Assembly (NCBI RefSeq): GCF_900142885.1
Contig: NZ_FRCL01000001.1
Coordinates: forward strand, 414,311-478,310
DNA: 64,000 bases
Direction of reading: 5' to 3'
Source of the DNA: Flavobacterium xinjiangense
Lineage (GTDB): Bacteria > Bacteroidota > Bacteroidia > Flavobacteriales > Flavobacteriaceae
Numbering within the stretch: the first letter of the stretch is position 1; every line of letters begins with the position of its first letter. The notes beneath the pieces were generated by a model that ran no database searches, was not told the origin of the DNA, and worked only from the letters and a program-made list of their open reading frames with translations. Position numbers and translations under genes: made by a program. Below, piece after piece: positions 37,766-47,036 of this stretch.

Positions 37766-40606
37766 ATGTCACAACAAAAACGCCTTTTCCTTCTTGATGC
37801 TTATGCTTTAATCTTTCGCGGTTATTATGCTTTTATAAAAAACCCTCGAATCAACTCGAAAGGAATGGATACATCCGCCATTATGGGATTCATGAATTCA
37901 TTGATGGATGTGATAAAAAGAGAGAAACCAGATCATTTAGCAGTTGCTTTTGATAATGGAGGAAGCCAACTACGAAATGACATATTCCCTGAATACAAAG
38001 CCCATCGTGATGCAACGCCAGAGGCAATAAAAATTGCTATTCCGTATATACAAGATCTATTAAAAGCGATGCATATTCCTATTATAGAAGTTAAAGGTTA
38101 TGAAGCCGATGATCTAATTGGAACCATCGCAAAACAGGCGGAAAAGCAGAACTACAAAGTTTTTATGGTAACCCCCGACAAAGATTTTGCACAATTGGTT
38201 TCTGAAAATATATTTATGTACAAACCCGCAAGAATGGGTAATGGAATTGAAATATGGGGTATTCCGGAAGTATTGGCAAAATTTGAAATCGAAAGACCTG
38301 ATCAAGTGATTGATTTTCTTGGAATGATGGGCGATACAGCAGATAATATTCCCGGATTGCCTGGCGTAGGCGAAGTTACCGCTAAGAAATTATTAAAGGA
38401 ATTTGGCACCATGGAAAATCTTTTAGCCAATACTGACAAGCTAAAAGGAAAAATGAAAGAAAATATAGAAGCCAATAAAGAGAAAGGTTTATTATCTAAA
38501 ACTTTAGCAACCATACTACTGGATTGTCCTGTAGTTTTTGATGAAACAGATTATGAATTATCAACTCCTGATGTAGAAAAAACAGATGCACTTTTCAACG
38601 AACTGGAATTCCGAAGAATGGCCGAACAGTTTGATGCCATATTTAAAAAAGGCGGAACCGCGACGGCTAACAAACCAGTTGATGACGCAAAATTATACAA
38701 AAAGCCACAACCTAAAAATGAAGAACAATTCGATCTTTTTGGAAGCACAATTCCCGTCGATACTTCAGAAGAAACACGTCATCAATATTATAATACATTA
38801 GAAAACACGGAGCATTCCTACCAGATAATTCAAGGTGACTTGGGAACCAAATTACTGCTTCAAAATTTGCTAGGCCAATCATCCGTTTGTTTTGATACCG
38901 AAACTACTGGACTCGATGCCTTGCATGCAGAATTAGTTGGAATTTCATTTTCCTATGAAAAAGGAAAAGGATTCTATGTTCCGTTTCCTGAAAACCAGGC
39001 AGAAACACAAACTTTAATCGAGAAATTTATTCCGTTTTTCGAAAATGAAAACATCGAGAAAATTGGACAAAATTTAAAATATGATTTAAAAATTCTTTCT
39101 AATTATAACATTACCGTAAAAGGAAAATTATTTGATACGATGATTGCGCATTATCTAATCAACCCCGATATGCGTCATAATATGGATATTTTATCCGAGA
39201 CATATTTAAAATATTCCCCGAAATCTATTGAAGCTTTAATTGGAAAAAAAGGAAAAAACCAGAAATCAATGCGAGATATTGAACTGGAAGAAATCAAAGA
39301 ATATGCCGTTGAAGATGCCGATGTCACTTTGCAGCTCAAGGAAATATTCACTTTAGAATTAGACAAAACAGGTACCAAAAAACTATTTGAAGAAATAGAA
39401 ATTCCATTAGTAAAAGTTTTGGCAGACATGGAAAAGGAAGGAATTCGTGTGGATGTTGATTTCCTGAAATCCCTTTCAAAAACATTAGATGACGATATTA
39501 AAATATTAGAAGCAAACATATTTGAAACTGCCGGCGAGAAATTTAATTTGGCTTCGCCAAAACAGCTCGGTGACGTTTTGTTTGATAAATTAAAAATTGG
39601 CGGACTTAAACAAAAGAAAACCAAAACGGGTCAATATGCTACGGGCGAAGAAATATTAAGTTATTTAGCGACTGAAAATCCTATTGTAAAAGATATTCTG
39701 GACTGGCGACAATTGGTTAAGTTACAAAACACCTATATAGAGGCTTTACCCAATCAAGTAGATAAGATTACGAATCGCATTCATACTGATTATATGCAAA
39801 CAGTAGCTGCAACAGGACGTTTGAGTTCTAATAACCCGAACTTGCAAAACATTCCAATTCGTACGGAGAGAGGAAGACAAATTAGAAAAGCATTTGTAGC
39901 CAGGGACGAAGATTACACTATCGTTTCTGCCGATTATTCTCAGATAGAACTTCGAATTATAGCAGCGTTAAGTGGTGAGGGAAACATGATAAAAGCTTTT
40001 CAAAATCATGAAGACATTCACAAATCTACGGCTTCAAAAGTTTTCAATGTTCCTTTAGAAGAAGTGACGAGAGAACAACGTAGTCACGCGAAAACGGTGA
40101 ATTTTGGAATTATATATGGTGTTTCGGCTTTTGGATTGAGCAATCAAACTAACTTATCACGCAAAGAAAGCGCTGATCTAATTGAGGCATATTATCAAAC
40201 CTATCCAAGATTAAAATCCTACATACACGAACAAGTAGAATTTGCAAGAGAGAATGGCTACGTTCAAACTATTCTTGGACGTCGTCGCTATTTAAAAGAT
40301 ATAAATTCCCAAAATGCCATTGTTCGTGGAGGCGCAGAACGAAATGCGGTAAATGCACCGATTCAGGGAAGCGCAGCGGATATCATCAAAATTGCTATGA
40401 TCAATATTCATCAAAAATTAACTTCGGAAAAATGGAAAAGCAAAATGCTATTGCAAGTACATGATGAGCTTGTTTTCGATGTTCACAATAGTGAACTTGA
40501 AAAAATAAAACCAATGATAAAACACGAAATGGAAAATGCCTTTAAACTTGATGTACCTTTAGATGTCGATTTAGGAGCGGGAAAAGATTGGCTGGAGGCG
40601 CATTAA
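37766..40606 (+). CDS. polA: DNA polymerase I
   Basis: Pol I fills gaps during repair and replaces RNA primers. The 946-residue protein has the 5'-nuclease domain (residues about 1-290, with EADDLIGT and the helix-hairpin-helix TADNIPGLPGVGEVTA). The 3'-5' exonuclease domain (about 345-540) has its catalytic motif DTETTG and the YAVEDADVT motif intact, so proofreading is likely functional. The polymerase domain has motif A DYSQIELRI, the O-helix region KTVNFGIIYG and motif C QVHDELVF. It is monocistronic and convergent with a DUF3078 gene. Confidence 0.97.
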   Translation: MSQQKRLFLLDAYALIFRGYYAFIKNPRINSKGMDTSAIMGFMNSLMDVIKREKPDHLAVAFDNGGSQLRNDIFPEYKAHRDATPEAIKIAIPYIQDLLKAMHIPIIEVKGYEADDLIGTIAKQAEKQNYKVFMVTPDKDFAQLVSENIFMYKPARMGNGIEIWGIPEVLAKFEIERPDQVIDFLGMMGDTADNIPGLPGVGEVTAKKLLKEFGTMENLLANTDKLKGKMKENIEANKEKGLLSKTLATILLDCPVVFDETDYELSTPDVEKTDALFNELEFRRMAEQFDAIFKKGGTATANKPVDDAKLYKKPQPKNEEQFDLFGSTIPVDTSEETRHQYYNTLENTEHSYQIIQGDLGTKLLLQNLLGQSSVCFDTETTGLDALHAELVGISFSYEKGKGFYVPFPENQAETQTLIEKFIPFFENENIEKIGQNLKYDLKILSNYNITVKGKLFDTMIAHYLINPDMRHNMDILSETYLKYSPKSIEALIGKKGKNQKSMRDIELEEIKEYAVEDADVTLQLKEIFTLELDKTGTKKLFEEIEIPLVKVLADMEKEGIRVDVDFLKSLSKTLDDDIKILEANIFETAGEKFNLASPKQLGDVLFDKLKIGGLKQKKTKTGQYATGEEILSYLATENPIVKDILDWRQLVKLQNTYIEALPNQVDKITNRIHTDYMQTVAATGRLSSNNPNLQNIPIRTERGRQIRKAFVARDEDYTIVSADYSQIELRIIAALSGEGNMIKAFQNHEDIHKSTASKVFNVPLEEVTREQRSHAKTVNFGIIYGVSAFGLSNQTNLSRKESADLIEAYYQTYPRLKSYIHEQVEFARENGYVQTILGRRRYLKDINSQNAIVRGGAERNAVNAPIQGSAADIIKIAMINIHQKLTSEKWKSKMLLQVHDELVFDVHNSELEKIKPMIKHEMENAFKLDVPLDVDLGAGKDWLEAH

Positions 40607-40623
40607 TATTGAGCATTGAAACG

Positions 40624-40664
40624 TCCTAAAACAAGCTGAACTTTATAGTCATCTTGTTTTAGGA
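40624..40664. terminator. Inverted repeat between convergent polA and DUF3078 genes
   Basis: Perfect 12-bp arms (40624-40635 and 40653-40664) with a 17-base centre, placed where a bidirectional terminator is expected. There is no strong T-tract. Confidence 0.5.
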
Positions 40665-40675
40665 TAATTCAATAT

Positions 40676-41704
40676 TCAAAAAACATACACAATTCCAACT
40701 CCTAACATTTGTTTTAGTTGCGCTTTAGGCCCTTGGGTAACCTGAGTGCCATCAACTTCTTTTTTAGATTTTATATCGTCATCATAAACGATTCGGGTCC
40801 CAATATTTGCTTTTACATATTGGTTTACAACTAAATCTAATAATAAATCGCAATCCACATCGATATTGCCAAAATTATTGATGTAATCAGAATATAAACT
40901 CAAACGGTTTTCCAGATTGATGTTTTTAAAAATTTCTTTTTTATAAAAACTGGTCATCAAAAAACCCAGTTCCGTTTTAGATCTCTTCCCTTCCATAATT
41001 AAATTGCCGTTGGCATCATAAACAGCTCTAGCAACACCAAAAGCTCCTTGATCAGCCAATCTTTGATCTAAAACTAAGGTTTTCTTAAATGTAAAAGGCG
41101 AAATATAAAACGTTCTCTTCTTTTCCTTATTTATATTTTCAGCTCCTACTCCTAAGAAAATGTATGCCGGTGCAAATGGTTTTGATATGGCAATTTCTGT
41201 ATTAGGATACGAGTAACCATTTGTAAACTGAGAGTTAAAATTAAATTTTGCCGAGTGATACCAGTTTGAAATGGTGTCTTGGCGATAGCCAAATGTAGAG
41301 TTTAATTGTAACGCATCATCTGTTTTTCTGACTTCAATACCATCTTGCTTATTTAGGCCATAGCGAACAATAAGTTCATTTGACCATTTATAATTTTCTC
41401 TTGTATATACTTTTGAAAAATCACCTTTTACCAAACCTGATACGGAACTGGTACCTCCGGCACTCCAATTAACAAAAGCAATTTCAGAGATATAAAAGCC
41501 TAACGAATTTTTTTTTATCCAATGAGATAAAGGAATAAATGATCTTGTTGGTTGTATATCTAATGCCACTGTTAATGGTTCATATGTAGTTACTTTTACA
41601 AGCGTTGTTACAGGTATGAGCTCAGGTATTAGTGTCTCTTGTGAAAAGCAATTAAGTGAAATTAAGAATAGAAAGGAAAGAAGAGTGTAGGGCAGCAATT
41701 TCAT
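40676..41704 (-). CDS. DUF3078 outer-membrane-associated protein
   Basis: The 342-residue protein has a signal peptide (cleavage near NCFSQ) and then the family pattern of DUF3078, with FVNWSAGGTSSVSGLVKGDFS followed by alternating strands (reported as positions about 75-125), YHSAKFNFNSQFTNGY and many aromatic-ended beta strands to the C-terminal VGIVYVF. The strand pattern suggests an outer-membrane beta-barrel. Function is unknown. It lies about 40 bp after dxs on the same strand. Confidence 0.8.
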   Translation of the reverse strand: MKLLPYTLLSFLFLISLNCFSQETLIPELIPVTTLVKVTTYEPLTVALDIQPTRSFIPLSHWIKKNSLGFYISEIAFVNWSAGGTSSVSGLVKGDFSKVYTRENYKWSNELIVRYGLNKQDGIEVRKTDDALQLNSTFGYRQDTISNWYHSAKFNFNSQFTNGYSYPNTEIAISKPFAPAYIFLGVGAENINKEKKRTFYISPFTFKKTLVLDQRLADQGAFGVARAVYDANGNLIMEGKRSKTELGFLMTSFYKKEIFKNINLENRLSLYSDYINNFGNIDVDCDLLLDLVVNQYVKANIGTRIVYDDDIKSKKEVDGTQVTQGPKAQLKQMLGVGIVYVF

Positions 41705-41742
41705 TATAAGGCGGTTAAATTTCGAGGTGCAAAATAATTATT

Positions 41743-43524
41743 TTAATAGCTTGAAAAAAGTATTTCTAAACTTTTAACGTCAATTTTACAGTATTGTTGT
41801 AGTTCATCAACAGTTCCTTGCTCAATAAATTCATCTGGGATACCCAATATTTTTATTTTTGAAATGTAATTACAGGATGAAGCAAAATCAAGAATACCGC
41901 TGCCAAACCCACCTTTAATTACACCGTCCTCTAGTGTTATTATATTTTCGAATTTTGTAAAAATAACATGTAACAAACTTTCGTCTAATGGTTTAACGAA
42001 AGAAAAATCATAATGTGCAATCGTTTCTGGATGCTGCATTTTGGCTATTGCCAAAGTAACATTGTTCCCAATCGTTCCATTGGATAAAATGGCAATTTTA
42101 GAACCTTTTTGCAGACAAATTCCTTTACCAATTTCTATTTTTTCATAGTTTCCAAAATTTACAGATTGCCAATCAGCAATTACCCCGCGACCACGAGGAT
42201 ATCTAATCGAAATAGGATTACTTAACCCTAATTGTGCCGTGTATAGAATATTTTGTAATCCGATTTCATTCAACGGGGAATAAATAATCATATTTGGAAT
42301 GCAGCGTAAATAAGCTAAATCAAAAACTCCGTGATGCGTTGCGCCATCTTCGCCCACTAATCCTGCCCTATCCAAACAAAAAATAACAGGTAAATTTTGC
42401 AAAGCTACATCGTGTATGACTTGGTCGTATGCTCTTTGCAAAAAAGTGGAATAGATATTACAAAAAACAATCATACCCTGCGTGGCCATTCCAGCGGCTA
42501 ATGTAACGGCGTGTTGTTCCGCAATTCCTACATCAAAAGCGCGCTTCGGCAGTGCGTCCATCATGAATTTCAGGGAACTTCCCGAAGGCATTGCAGGCGT
42601 GATTCCTATAATTTTTTCATTCTTTTTAGCCAAATCTAATACGGTCAAGCCAAAGACATCCTGGTATTTTGAAGGTAAATTCTCTTCGGATTTTATGTGA
42701 ATTTCTCCAGTAGTAGCGTCAAATTTTCCTGGTGCATGATATTTAACCTGATTTTCTTCGGCTTGTTGTAATCCTTTTCCTTTTGTCGTAATGATGTGAA
42801 GGAATTTTGGTCCTTTTACTTTTTGTAAGCGTTTAAGTTCTTTGATAACTGCAAAAATATCATGACCGTCAATAGGACCCGAGTAATCAAAATTCAATGA
42901 TTTAATCATATTATTTTGCCTCGGATTTTTTCCTTCTTTTACGGCAGTAAGATATTTTTTTAATGCACCAACGCTTGGATCAATACCGATGGCGTTATCA
43001 TTAAGAATAACTAATAAATTAGCATCCGTAACTCCGGCATGATTTAATCCTTCAAAAGCCATTCCTGATGCGATGGAGGCATCTCCAATCACCGCTATAT
43101 GTTGTTTATCGTAATCGCCTTTCAAATTAGAGGCAATTGCCATTCCCAATGCTGCCGATATGGAAGTCGAGGAATGTCCTACACCAAAAGCATCGTAAAT
43201 GCTTTCGCTTCTTTTTGGGAAACCGGAAATACCGCCCAGTTGACGATTGGTATGGAAATTTTCTCTTCTGCCCGTTAGTATTTTATGTCCGTAAGCCTGA
43301 TGGCCTACATCCCAAATCAATAAATCATTTGGTGTGTCAAAAACATAATGCAAAGCAATGGTAAGTTCTACAACTCCAAGACTTGCGCCGAGATGTCCTT
43401 CCTTTACAGATACAATATCGATAATGAAATTACGTAATTCCTGAGCGACTTGCGGAAGTTGGGCTTCATCAAGCTGGCGTAAATCGGCTGGGTTATTTAT
43501 CGTAGAGAGAAGACTATTTTTCAT
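41743..43524 (-). CDS. dxs: 1-deoxy-D-xylulose-5-phosphate synthase
   Basis: Dxs condenses pyruvate and glyceraldehyde 3-phosphate, with thiamine diphosphate, in the first step of the MEP isoprenoid pathway. The 593-residue protein shows LIWDVGHQAYGHKILTGR (His near the active site), the thiamine diphosphate segment GDASIASGMAFEGLN ending in NDN, the second-domain FDVGIAEQHAVTLAAGMA with the catalytic Glu, and DRAGLVGEDGATHHGVFD. It lies 33 bp after a TonB-like gene on the same strand. Confidence 0.97.
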   Translation of the reverse strand: MKNSLLSTINNPADLRQLDEAQLPQVAQELRNFIIDIVSVKEGHLGASLGVVELTIALHYVFDTPNDLLIWDVGHQAYGHKILTGRRENFHTNRQLGGISGFPKRSESIYDAFGVGHSSTSISAALGMAIASNLKGDYDKQHIAVIGDASIASGMAFEGLNHAGVTDANLLVILNDNAIGIDPSVGALKKYLTAVKEGKNPRQNNMIKSLNFDYSGPIDGHDIFAVIKELKRLQKVKGPKFLHIITTKGKGLQQAEENQVKYHAPGKFDATTGEIHIKSEENLPSKYQDVFGLTVLDLAKKNEKIIGITPAMPSGSSLKFMMDALPKRAFDVGIAEQHAVTLAAGMATQGMIVFCNIYSTFLQRAYDQVIHDVALQNLPVIFCLDRAGLVGEDGATHHGVFDLAYLRCIPNMIIYSPLNEIGLQNILYTAQLGLSNPISIRYPRGRGVIADWQSVNFGNYEKIEIGKGICLQKGSKIAILSNGTIGNNVTLAIAKMQHPETIAHYDFSFVKPLDESLLHVIFTKFENIITLEDGVIKGGFGSGILDFASSCNYISKIKILGIPDEFIEQGTVDELQQYCKIDVKSLEILFSSY

Positions 43525-43557
43525 TATTTGTAAAAAAACAAAATTACATATTTAATG

Positions 43558-44535
43558 TTAGAACATGTCGTTTTCATACTTTGTAATTCTCTTAATTTGA
43601 ATAATATCAACCTTCGGTATAATTTTGGTTCTCAAAAAAGACTTTTTAATGGTGTCTGGTATAATTGTGAGCGATAACTGAAATTCACAATTTCTTTTTT
43701 TACCGTTCTCTTCTCCAGGGTACCATTTTGAAGAGGAATTTAAAACTCTGGTTAATTCCTCAGTACTTGTAACTCCTATTCCTTTAATAATTTTCACATC
43801 ATTTAATCTTCCATCTTTTTCAATAATAAAAGAAGCTATAATTTCACCTTTTAAGTTTTTATCATTCTTAGAAACTTTAAAACTATCTTTAACAAAAGAA
43901 TAAAACTTAGACATACCGCCTATATAATCTGGATACACACTGATTCCTATGCCTCCATAGACAGTATTATCTTCGTAGATGACATTAGTTTCATTTATAG
44001 TTTTTTCTTCTTTTTTAGATTTTACCTCTCCACATTTAATAGTTTTTGGTTGTTTAAAATTCACCTGATTAATTTTTGGTGGTGGCGGTAGTACGACTTG
44101 GTGTAAAGAATCATTTGATTTTGCAGGTAATAACATTCCAACTGTCATGGTTTTGATTTCAGTTGTATCCTTAATAATCTCCACTTTATCAATTTTTTGT
44201 TTATTTCCTTCTTTATCGGCACAGCTAAACAATGTTGTTCCCATGGAAATAAATAAGGCTAATAAAAATATTTTATGATATTGTGTTTGAGAATATAAAA
44301 CACGACTCGGAATTTGAATTGTCACAGTGTCTAACTGGGATTTCCTGAATTTTCCGCAGATTTTGTTATTTTTGTTTATAGCAAAATAATGCTGAATTTC
44401 ATCTGGAAGCATTGTTGTAAAATCGACTACATTTTTAGAACAGCTACTGCAAAATCTTCCGTTTTCGTTTGGAGACATTTTATTCCAATCTTCTTGGCAC
44501 GGTTCCGGAATAGAAATTTTGTATTTGGTTTCCAT
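43558..44535 (-). CDS. TonB C-terminal-domain protein with an N-terminal cysteine motif
   Basis: The 325-residue protein starts with a cytoplasmic module containing EPCQEDWNKM, then FCSSCSKNVVDFT, with a CxxC pair and further cysteines. It has one membrane helix (about residues 88-108, HKIFLLALFISMGTTLFSC) and a periplasmic part. The C-terminal about 95 residues resemble a TonB C-terminal domain (GEIIASFIIEKDGRLNDVKIIKG). TonB domains contact outer-membrane receptors, but the attached cysteine module may make this a different, perhaps sensory, protein. It precedes dxs and is divergent from tadA. Confidence 0.7.
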   Translation of the reverse strand: METKYKISIPEPCQEDWNKMSPNENGRFCSSCSKNVVDFTTMLPDEIQHYFAINKNNKICGKFRKSQLDTVTIQIPSRVLYSQTQYHKIFLLALFISMGTTLFSCADKEGNKQKIDKVEIIKDTTEIKTMTVGMLLPAKSNDSLHQVVLPPPPKINQVNFKQPKTIKCGEVKSKKEEKTINETNVIYEDNTVYGGIGISVYPDYIGGMSKFYSFVKDSFKVSKNDKNLKGEIIASFIIEKDGRLNDVKIIKGIGVTSTEELTRVLNSSSKWYPGEENGKKRNCEFQLSLTIIPDTIKKSFLRTKIIPKVDIIQIKRITKYENDMF

Positions 44536-44585
44536 ATTTTTCTAATAGCAGGAATTAAAAGTAATGAAAAATAATATCAAAATAG

Positions 44586-44593
44586 TATTTTTG
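44586..44593 (+). promoter_or_regulatory. -7 element TATTTTTG abutting tadA
   Basis: A perfect TAnnTTTG match ends 5 bp before the tadA ATG, predicting a leaderless or almost leaderless message. Confidence 0.45.
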
Positions 44594-44598
44594 TAATT

Positions 44599-45042
44599 AT
44601 GATAAATCCTTTCACCGACGAATATTTTATGAAGAAAGCTTTGCAGGAAGCCGAAATGGCTTTTGACAAAGACGAGATTCCTGTTGGTGCCATCATCGTA
44701 ATTGATAATAAAGTCATTGCAAGAAGTCATAATTTAACCGAATTACTCAACGATGTTACGGCTCATGCCGAAATGCAATCCATCACTGCCGCAGCGAATT
44801 ATCTTGGCGGGAAATATTTAATAGGATGCACAATGTACGTAACACTGGAACCTTGCCAGATGTGTGCCGGTGCTTTGTATTGGAGTCAAATTTCGAAAAT
44901 TGTGTATGGAGCTACAGATGAAAATCGTGGTTTTGTAAAAATGGGTACGCAACTGCATCCTAAAACTACTGTTGTAAAAGGAGTTTTGGCTAATGAAGCT
45001 TCGGAGTTGATGAAGCGATTTTTTGCTGAGAAGAGAAAATAA
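44599..45042 (+). CDS. tadA: tRNA-specific adenosine deaminase TadA
   Basis: TadA converts adenosine 34 of tRNA-Arg(ACG) to inosine. The 147-residue protein has the zinc-deaminase motif HAEMQSI (catalytic Glu) and PCQMC with the two zinc cysteines, in the usual spacing. Typical TadA features are the N-terminal YFMKKALQEAEMAF and PVGAIIV. It is monocistronic and divergent from the TonB-like gene. Confidence 0.9.
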   Translation: MINPFTDEYFMKKALQEAEMAFDKDEIPVGAIIVIDNKVIARSHNLTELLNDVTAHAEMQSITAAANYLGGKYLIGCTMYVTLEPCQMCAGALYWSQISKIVYGATDENRGFVKMGTQLHPKTTVVKGVLANEASELMKRFFAEKRK

Positions 45043-45057
45043 TTCTATTTATCCAAA

Positions 45058-45180
45058 TGCCCTAGCCCAGATAGCAGTGGAAATCCTTTTATCCCGATTT
45101 TTAGGGATAAAAGATTGCAACGGATAGCTGGAAATAGCTCCTATAAAAAAAGATTGCTTCGAAAAATCTCGCAATGACGC
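45058..45180. repeat. Structured intergenic repeat, copy 2
   Basis: It contains GATAGCAGTGGAAATCC, a perfect 10-bp stem (CTTTTATCCC and its complement) and GATTGCAACGGATAGC, all shared in order with copy 3 at 60962. A tail with an AGATTGCTTCG-AATCTCGCAATGACG type sequence follows. Noncoding. Confidence 0.65.
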
Positions 45181-45184
45181 ATAA

Positions 45185-45214
45185 AAAAACCGCCAATCTT
45201 ACGAAAGGCGGTTT
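45185..45214 (-). terminator. Terminator of rng
   Basis: Perfect 8-bp arms (45187-45194 and 45207-45214) followed on the minus strand by T7. It lies directly after the rng stop codon. Confidence 0.85.
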
Positions 45215-45218
45215 GATT

Positions 45219-46760
45219 TTATTTAATAACATTTCCTTTTTTATCGTAGAAATGATATTCTAAATACGTGTAAGCGTCACGAGGTATGATTTTCACCCAC
45301 TTTTTATGTTCAAAAAACCATTTTGAACGTAATGATGGAAAACCTTTACTGAGGTATGCAGCCACAAAAGGGTGTACATTAAGCACAACTTTATTGTGGG
45401 TTTTTAAAATTGTTTCTAAATCGGAACCGATTTTATCAATGATTTGAATTGGCGCTTCAATTTCGCCTTCAATATTGTTTGGATCTTCTTCTCTAGTTTT
45501 AATATTTACTTCTGGTCTTACTCTTTGTCTTGTAATTTGAACTAATCCAAATTTACTAGGAGGCAAGATCTTATGTTTTGCTTTATCGTCGCTCATTTCT
45601 TCCCTAAGGAATTCGAACAAAACTTTACGATTTTCTGGATTAGACATATCGATAAAATCAACTACAATGATACCACCCATATCACGAAGACGTAATTGTC
45701 TAGCGATTTCGGCAGCAGCAATCATATTCACTTCCATTGCGGTGTCTTCCTGATTAGTGGCCTTATTAGAACGGTTTCCGCTGTTTACGTCAATAACGTG
45801 CAAAGCTTCAGTGTGTTCGATAATAAGATAAGCCCCTTTACTCATGGAAACTGTTTTCCCAAAGGATGTTTTGATTTGTCTCTCTATGTTGTATTTCTCA
45901 AAAATAGGCGTATCATTTGATTGATAAAACTTAACAATTGATTGTTTTGAAGGCGCAATTTCTTGCAAATAATCCTTCGTTTGGTTGTACAACTCTTCAT
46001 CATCAATTTGAATACCACTAAAGGTATCATTAAATACGTCTCTTAATATCGAAGAAGCTCTGTTGAGTTCTCCTAATACTTTTGACGGATGATGAGCAGT
46101 CGGTAATTTTTTACACATTGCAGTCCATCTGCTAAGCAGGTTCTGCAAATCTTTTTCTAATTCGGCTGTATTTTTGCCTTCGGCTACTGTGCGAACAATA
46201 ACACCAAATCCTTTTGGTTTGATGGATTGTACTAATCGTTTCAAACGGTCTTTTTCTTTTTTGTCCTCTATTTTTTGCGAAATAGAAACACGATCAGAAA
46301 AGGGAACCAAAACAATAAAACGTCCGGCAAGAGAAAGCTCAGCGCTAATTCTAGGTCCTTTGGTAGATATTGGTTCTTTGACGACTTGTACTAAAACAGA
46401 TTGATTGGAACTCAAAACATCAGTAATGGTGCCATCTTTGTCTATTTCTTTTTCAAACTGAAAGTTTTTTAGGGAGAAATCTTTTAATTTACCTGCGCTT
46501 ACAAGTTTTATGAATTTCAATTGGGAAGCTAAATTGGGTCCTAAATCATGATAATGTAAAAAGGCATCTTTTTCGAAGCCTACATTTACAAAAGCAGCGT
46601 TAAGTCCGGCAACTGGTTTTCGTATTTTGGCGATAAAGATATCACCTACTTGAAAGTTGCTTTTTTCCTCCTGTTTGTGTAATTCAATTAGTTTTCCATC
46701 TTTTAATAAGGCAAAATCTACGGCTTCAGAACTGGATCGGATGATTAATTCTTTATTCAC
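45219..46760 (-). CDS. rng: Ribonuclease E/G family protein
   Basis: RNase G/E enzymes cleave single-stranded RNA and act in rRNA maturation and mRNA decay. The 513-residue protein has the S1 domain (about residues 37-130) with NAAFVNVGFEKDAFLH, and the catalytic DNase I-like subdomain with HVIDVNSGN and GGIIVVDFIDM, carrying the two metal-binding Asp residues. A C-terminal zinc-link region follows. It lacks the long scaffold tail of RNase E. The start is a GTG. It lies downstream of HU and the 30-residue gene on the same strand, but with a long gap. Confidence 0.93.
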   Translation of the reverse strand: MNKELIIRSSSEAVDFALLKDGKLIELHKQEEKSNFQVGDIFIAKIRKPVAGLNAAFVNVGFEKDAFLHYHDLGPNLASQLKFIKLVSAGKLKDFSLKNFQFEKEIDKDGTITDVLSSNQSVLVQVVKEPISTKGPRISAELSLAGRFIVLVPFSDRVSISQKIEDKKEKDRLKRLVQSIKPKGFGVIVRTVAEGKNTAELEKDLQNLLSRWTAMCKKLPTAHHPSKVLGELNRASSILRDVFNDTFSGIQIDDEELYNQTKDYLQEIAPSKQSIVKFYQSNDTPIFEKYNIERQIKTSFGKTVSMSKGAYLIIEHTEALHVIDVNSGNRSNKATNQEDTAMEVNMIAAAEIARQLRLRDMGGIIVVDFIDMSNPENRKVLFEFLREEMSDDKAKHKILPPSKFGLVQITRQRVRPEVNIKTREEDPNNIEGEIEAPIQIIDKIGSDLETILKTHNKVVLNVHPFVAAYLSKGFPSLRSKWFFEHKKWVKIIPRDAYTYLEYHFYDKKGNVIK

Positions 46761-46793
46761 GCTGTAAATTTTTATCCGAACTTTTAGTTTTAG

Positions 46794-46982
46794 GTTTAAA
46801 GTTTAAAGTTTAAAGTTTTTTTTAAAAAACTCATAACTCACAACTTATAACTCACATACTGAATTGTAAGGATGGATTAAACAATATTTTAACAGGTATT
46901 GTACCCGGGGAAAATTAGCTGGCAGCTTGCAGTGTTGAGTTTGCAGTTAACTGAATACTAAAAACTGAATACTGATTACTAA
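46794..46982. repeat. Simple-sequence repeats upstream of rng
   Basis: Three tandem GTTTAAA units (about 46794-46814) are followed by imperfect repeats of ACTCATAACTCACAACTTATAACTCAC (in part, about 46829-46856) and ACTGAATACTAAAAACTGAATACT (about 46950-46976). No gene is visible in 46761-47027; the rng promoter must lie here. Confidence 0.55.
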
Positions 46983-47011
46983 CTTTCGATTTCAATGAAC
47001 TTTTAAAAAGA

Positions 47012-47036
47012 AAAAAGTAGTTTAAAACTACTTTTT
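47012..47036 (-). terminator. Terminator overlapping the end of the 30-residue gene
   Basis: A near-perfect palindrome of about 25 bp whose left arm contains the stop codon, followed on the minus strand by CTTTTT. Confidence 0.65.

Noticed and set aside
39175..39624. A 149-codon minus-strand frame opposite polA
   Set aside because: It is antisense to the intact polA exonuclease/polymerase region and Ser/Phe-rich; no promoter is visible.
40624..40664. Inverted repeat considered as an insertion-sequence end or attachment site
   Set aside because: It lies exactly between convergent genes, has no target duplication or transposase nearby, and is better explained as a terminator.
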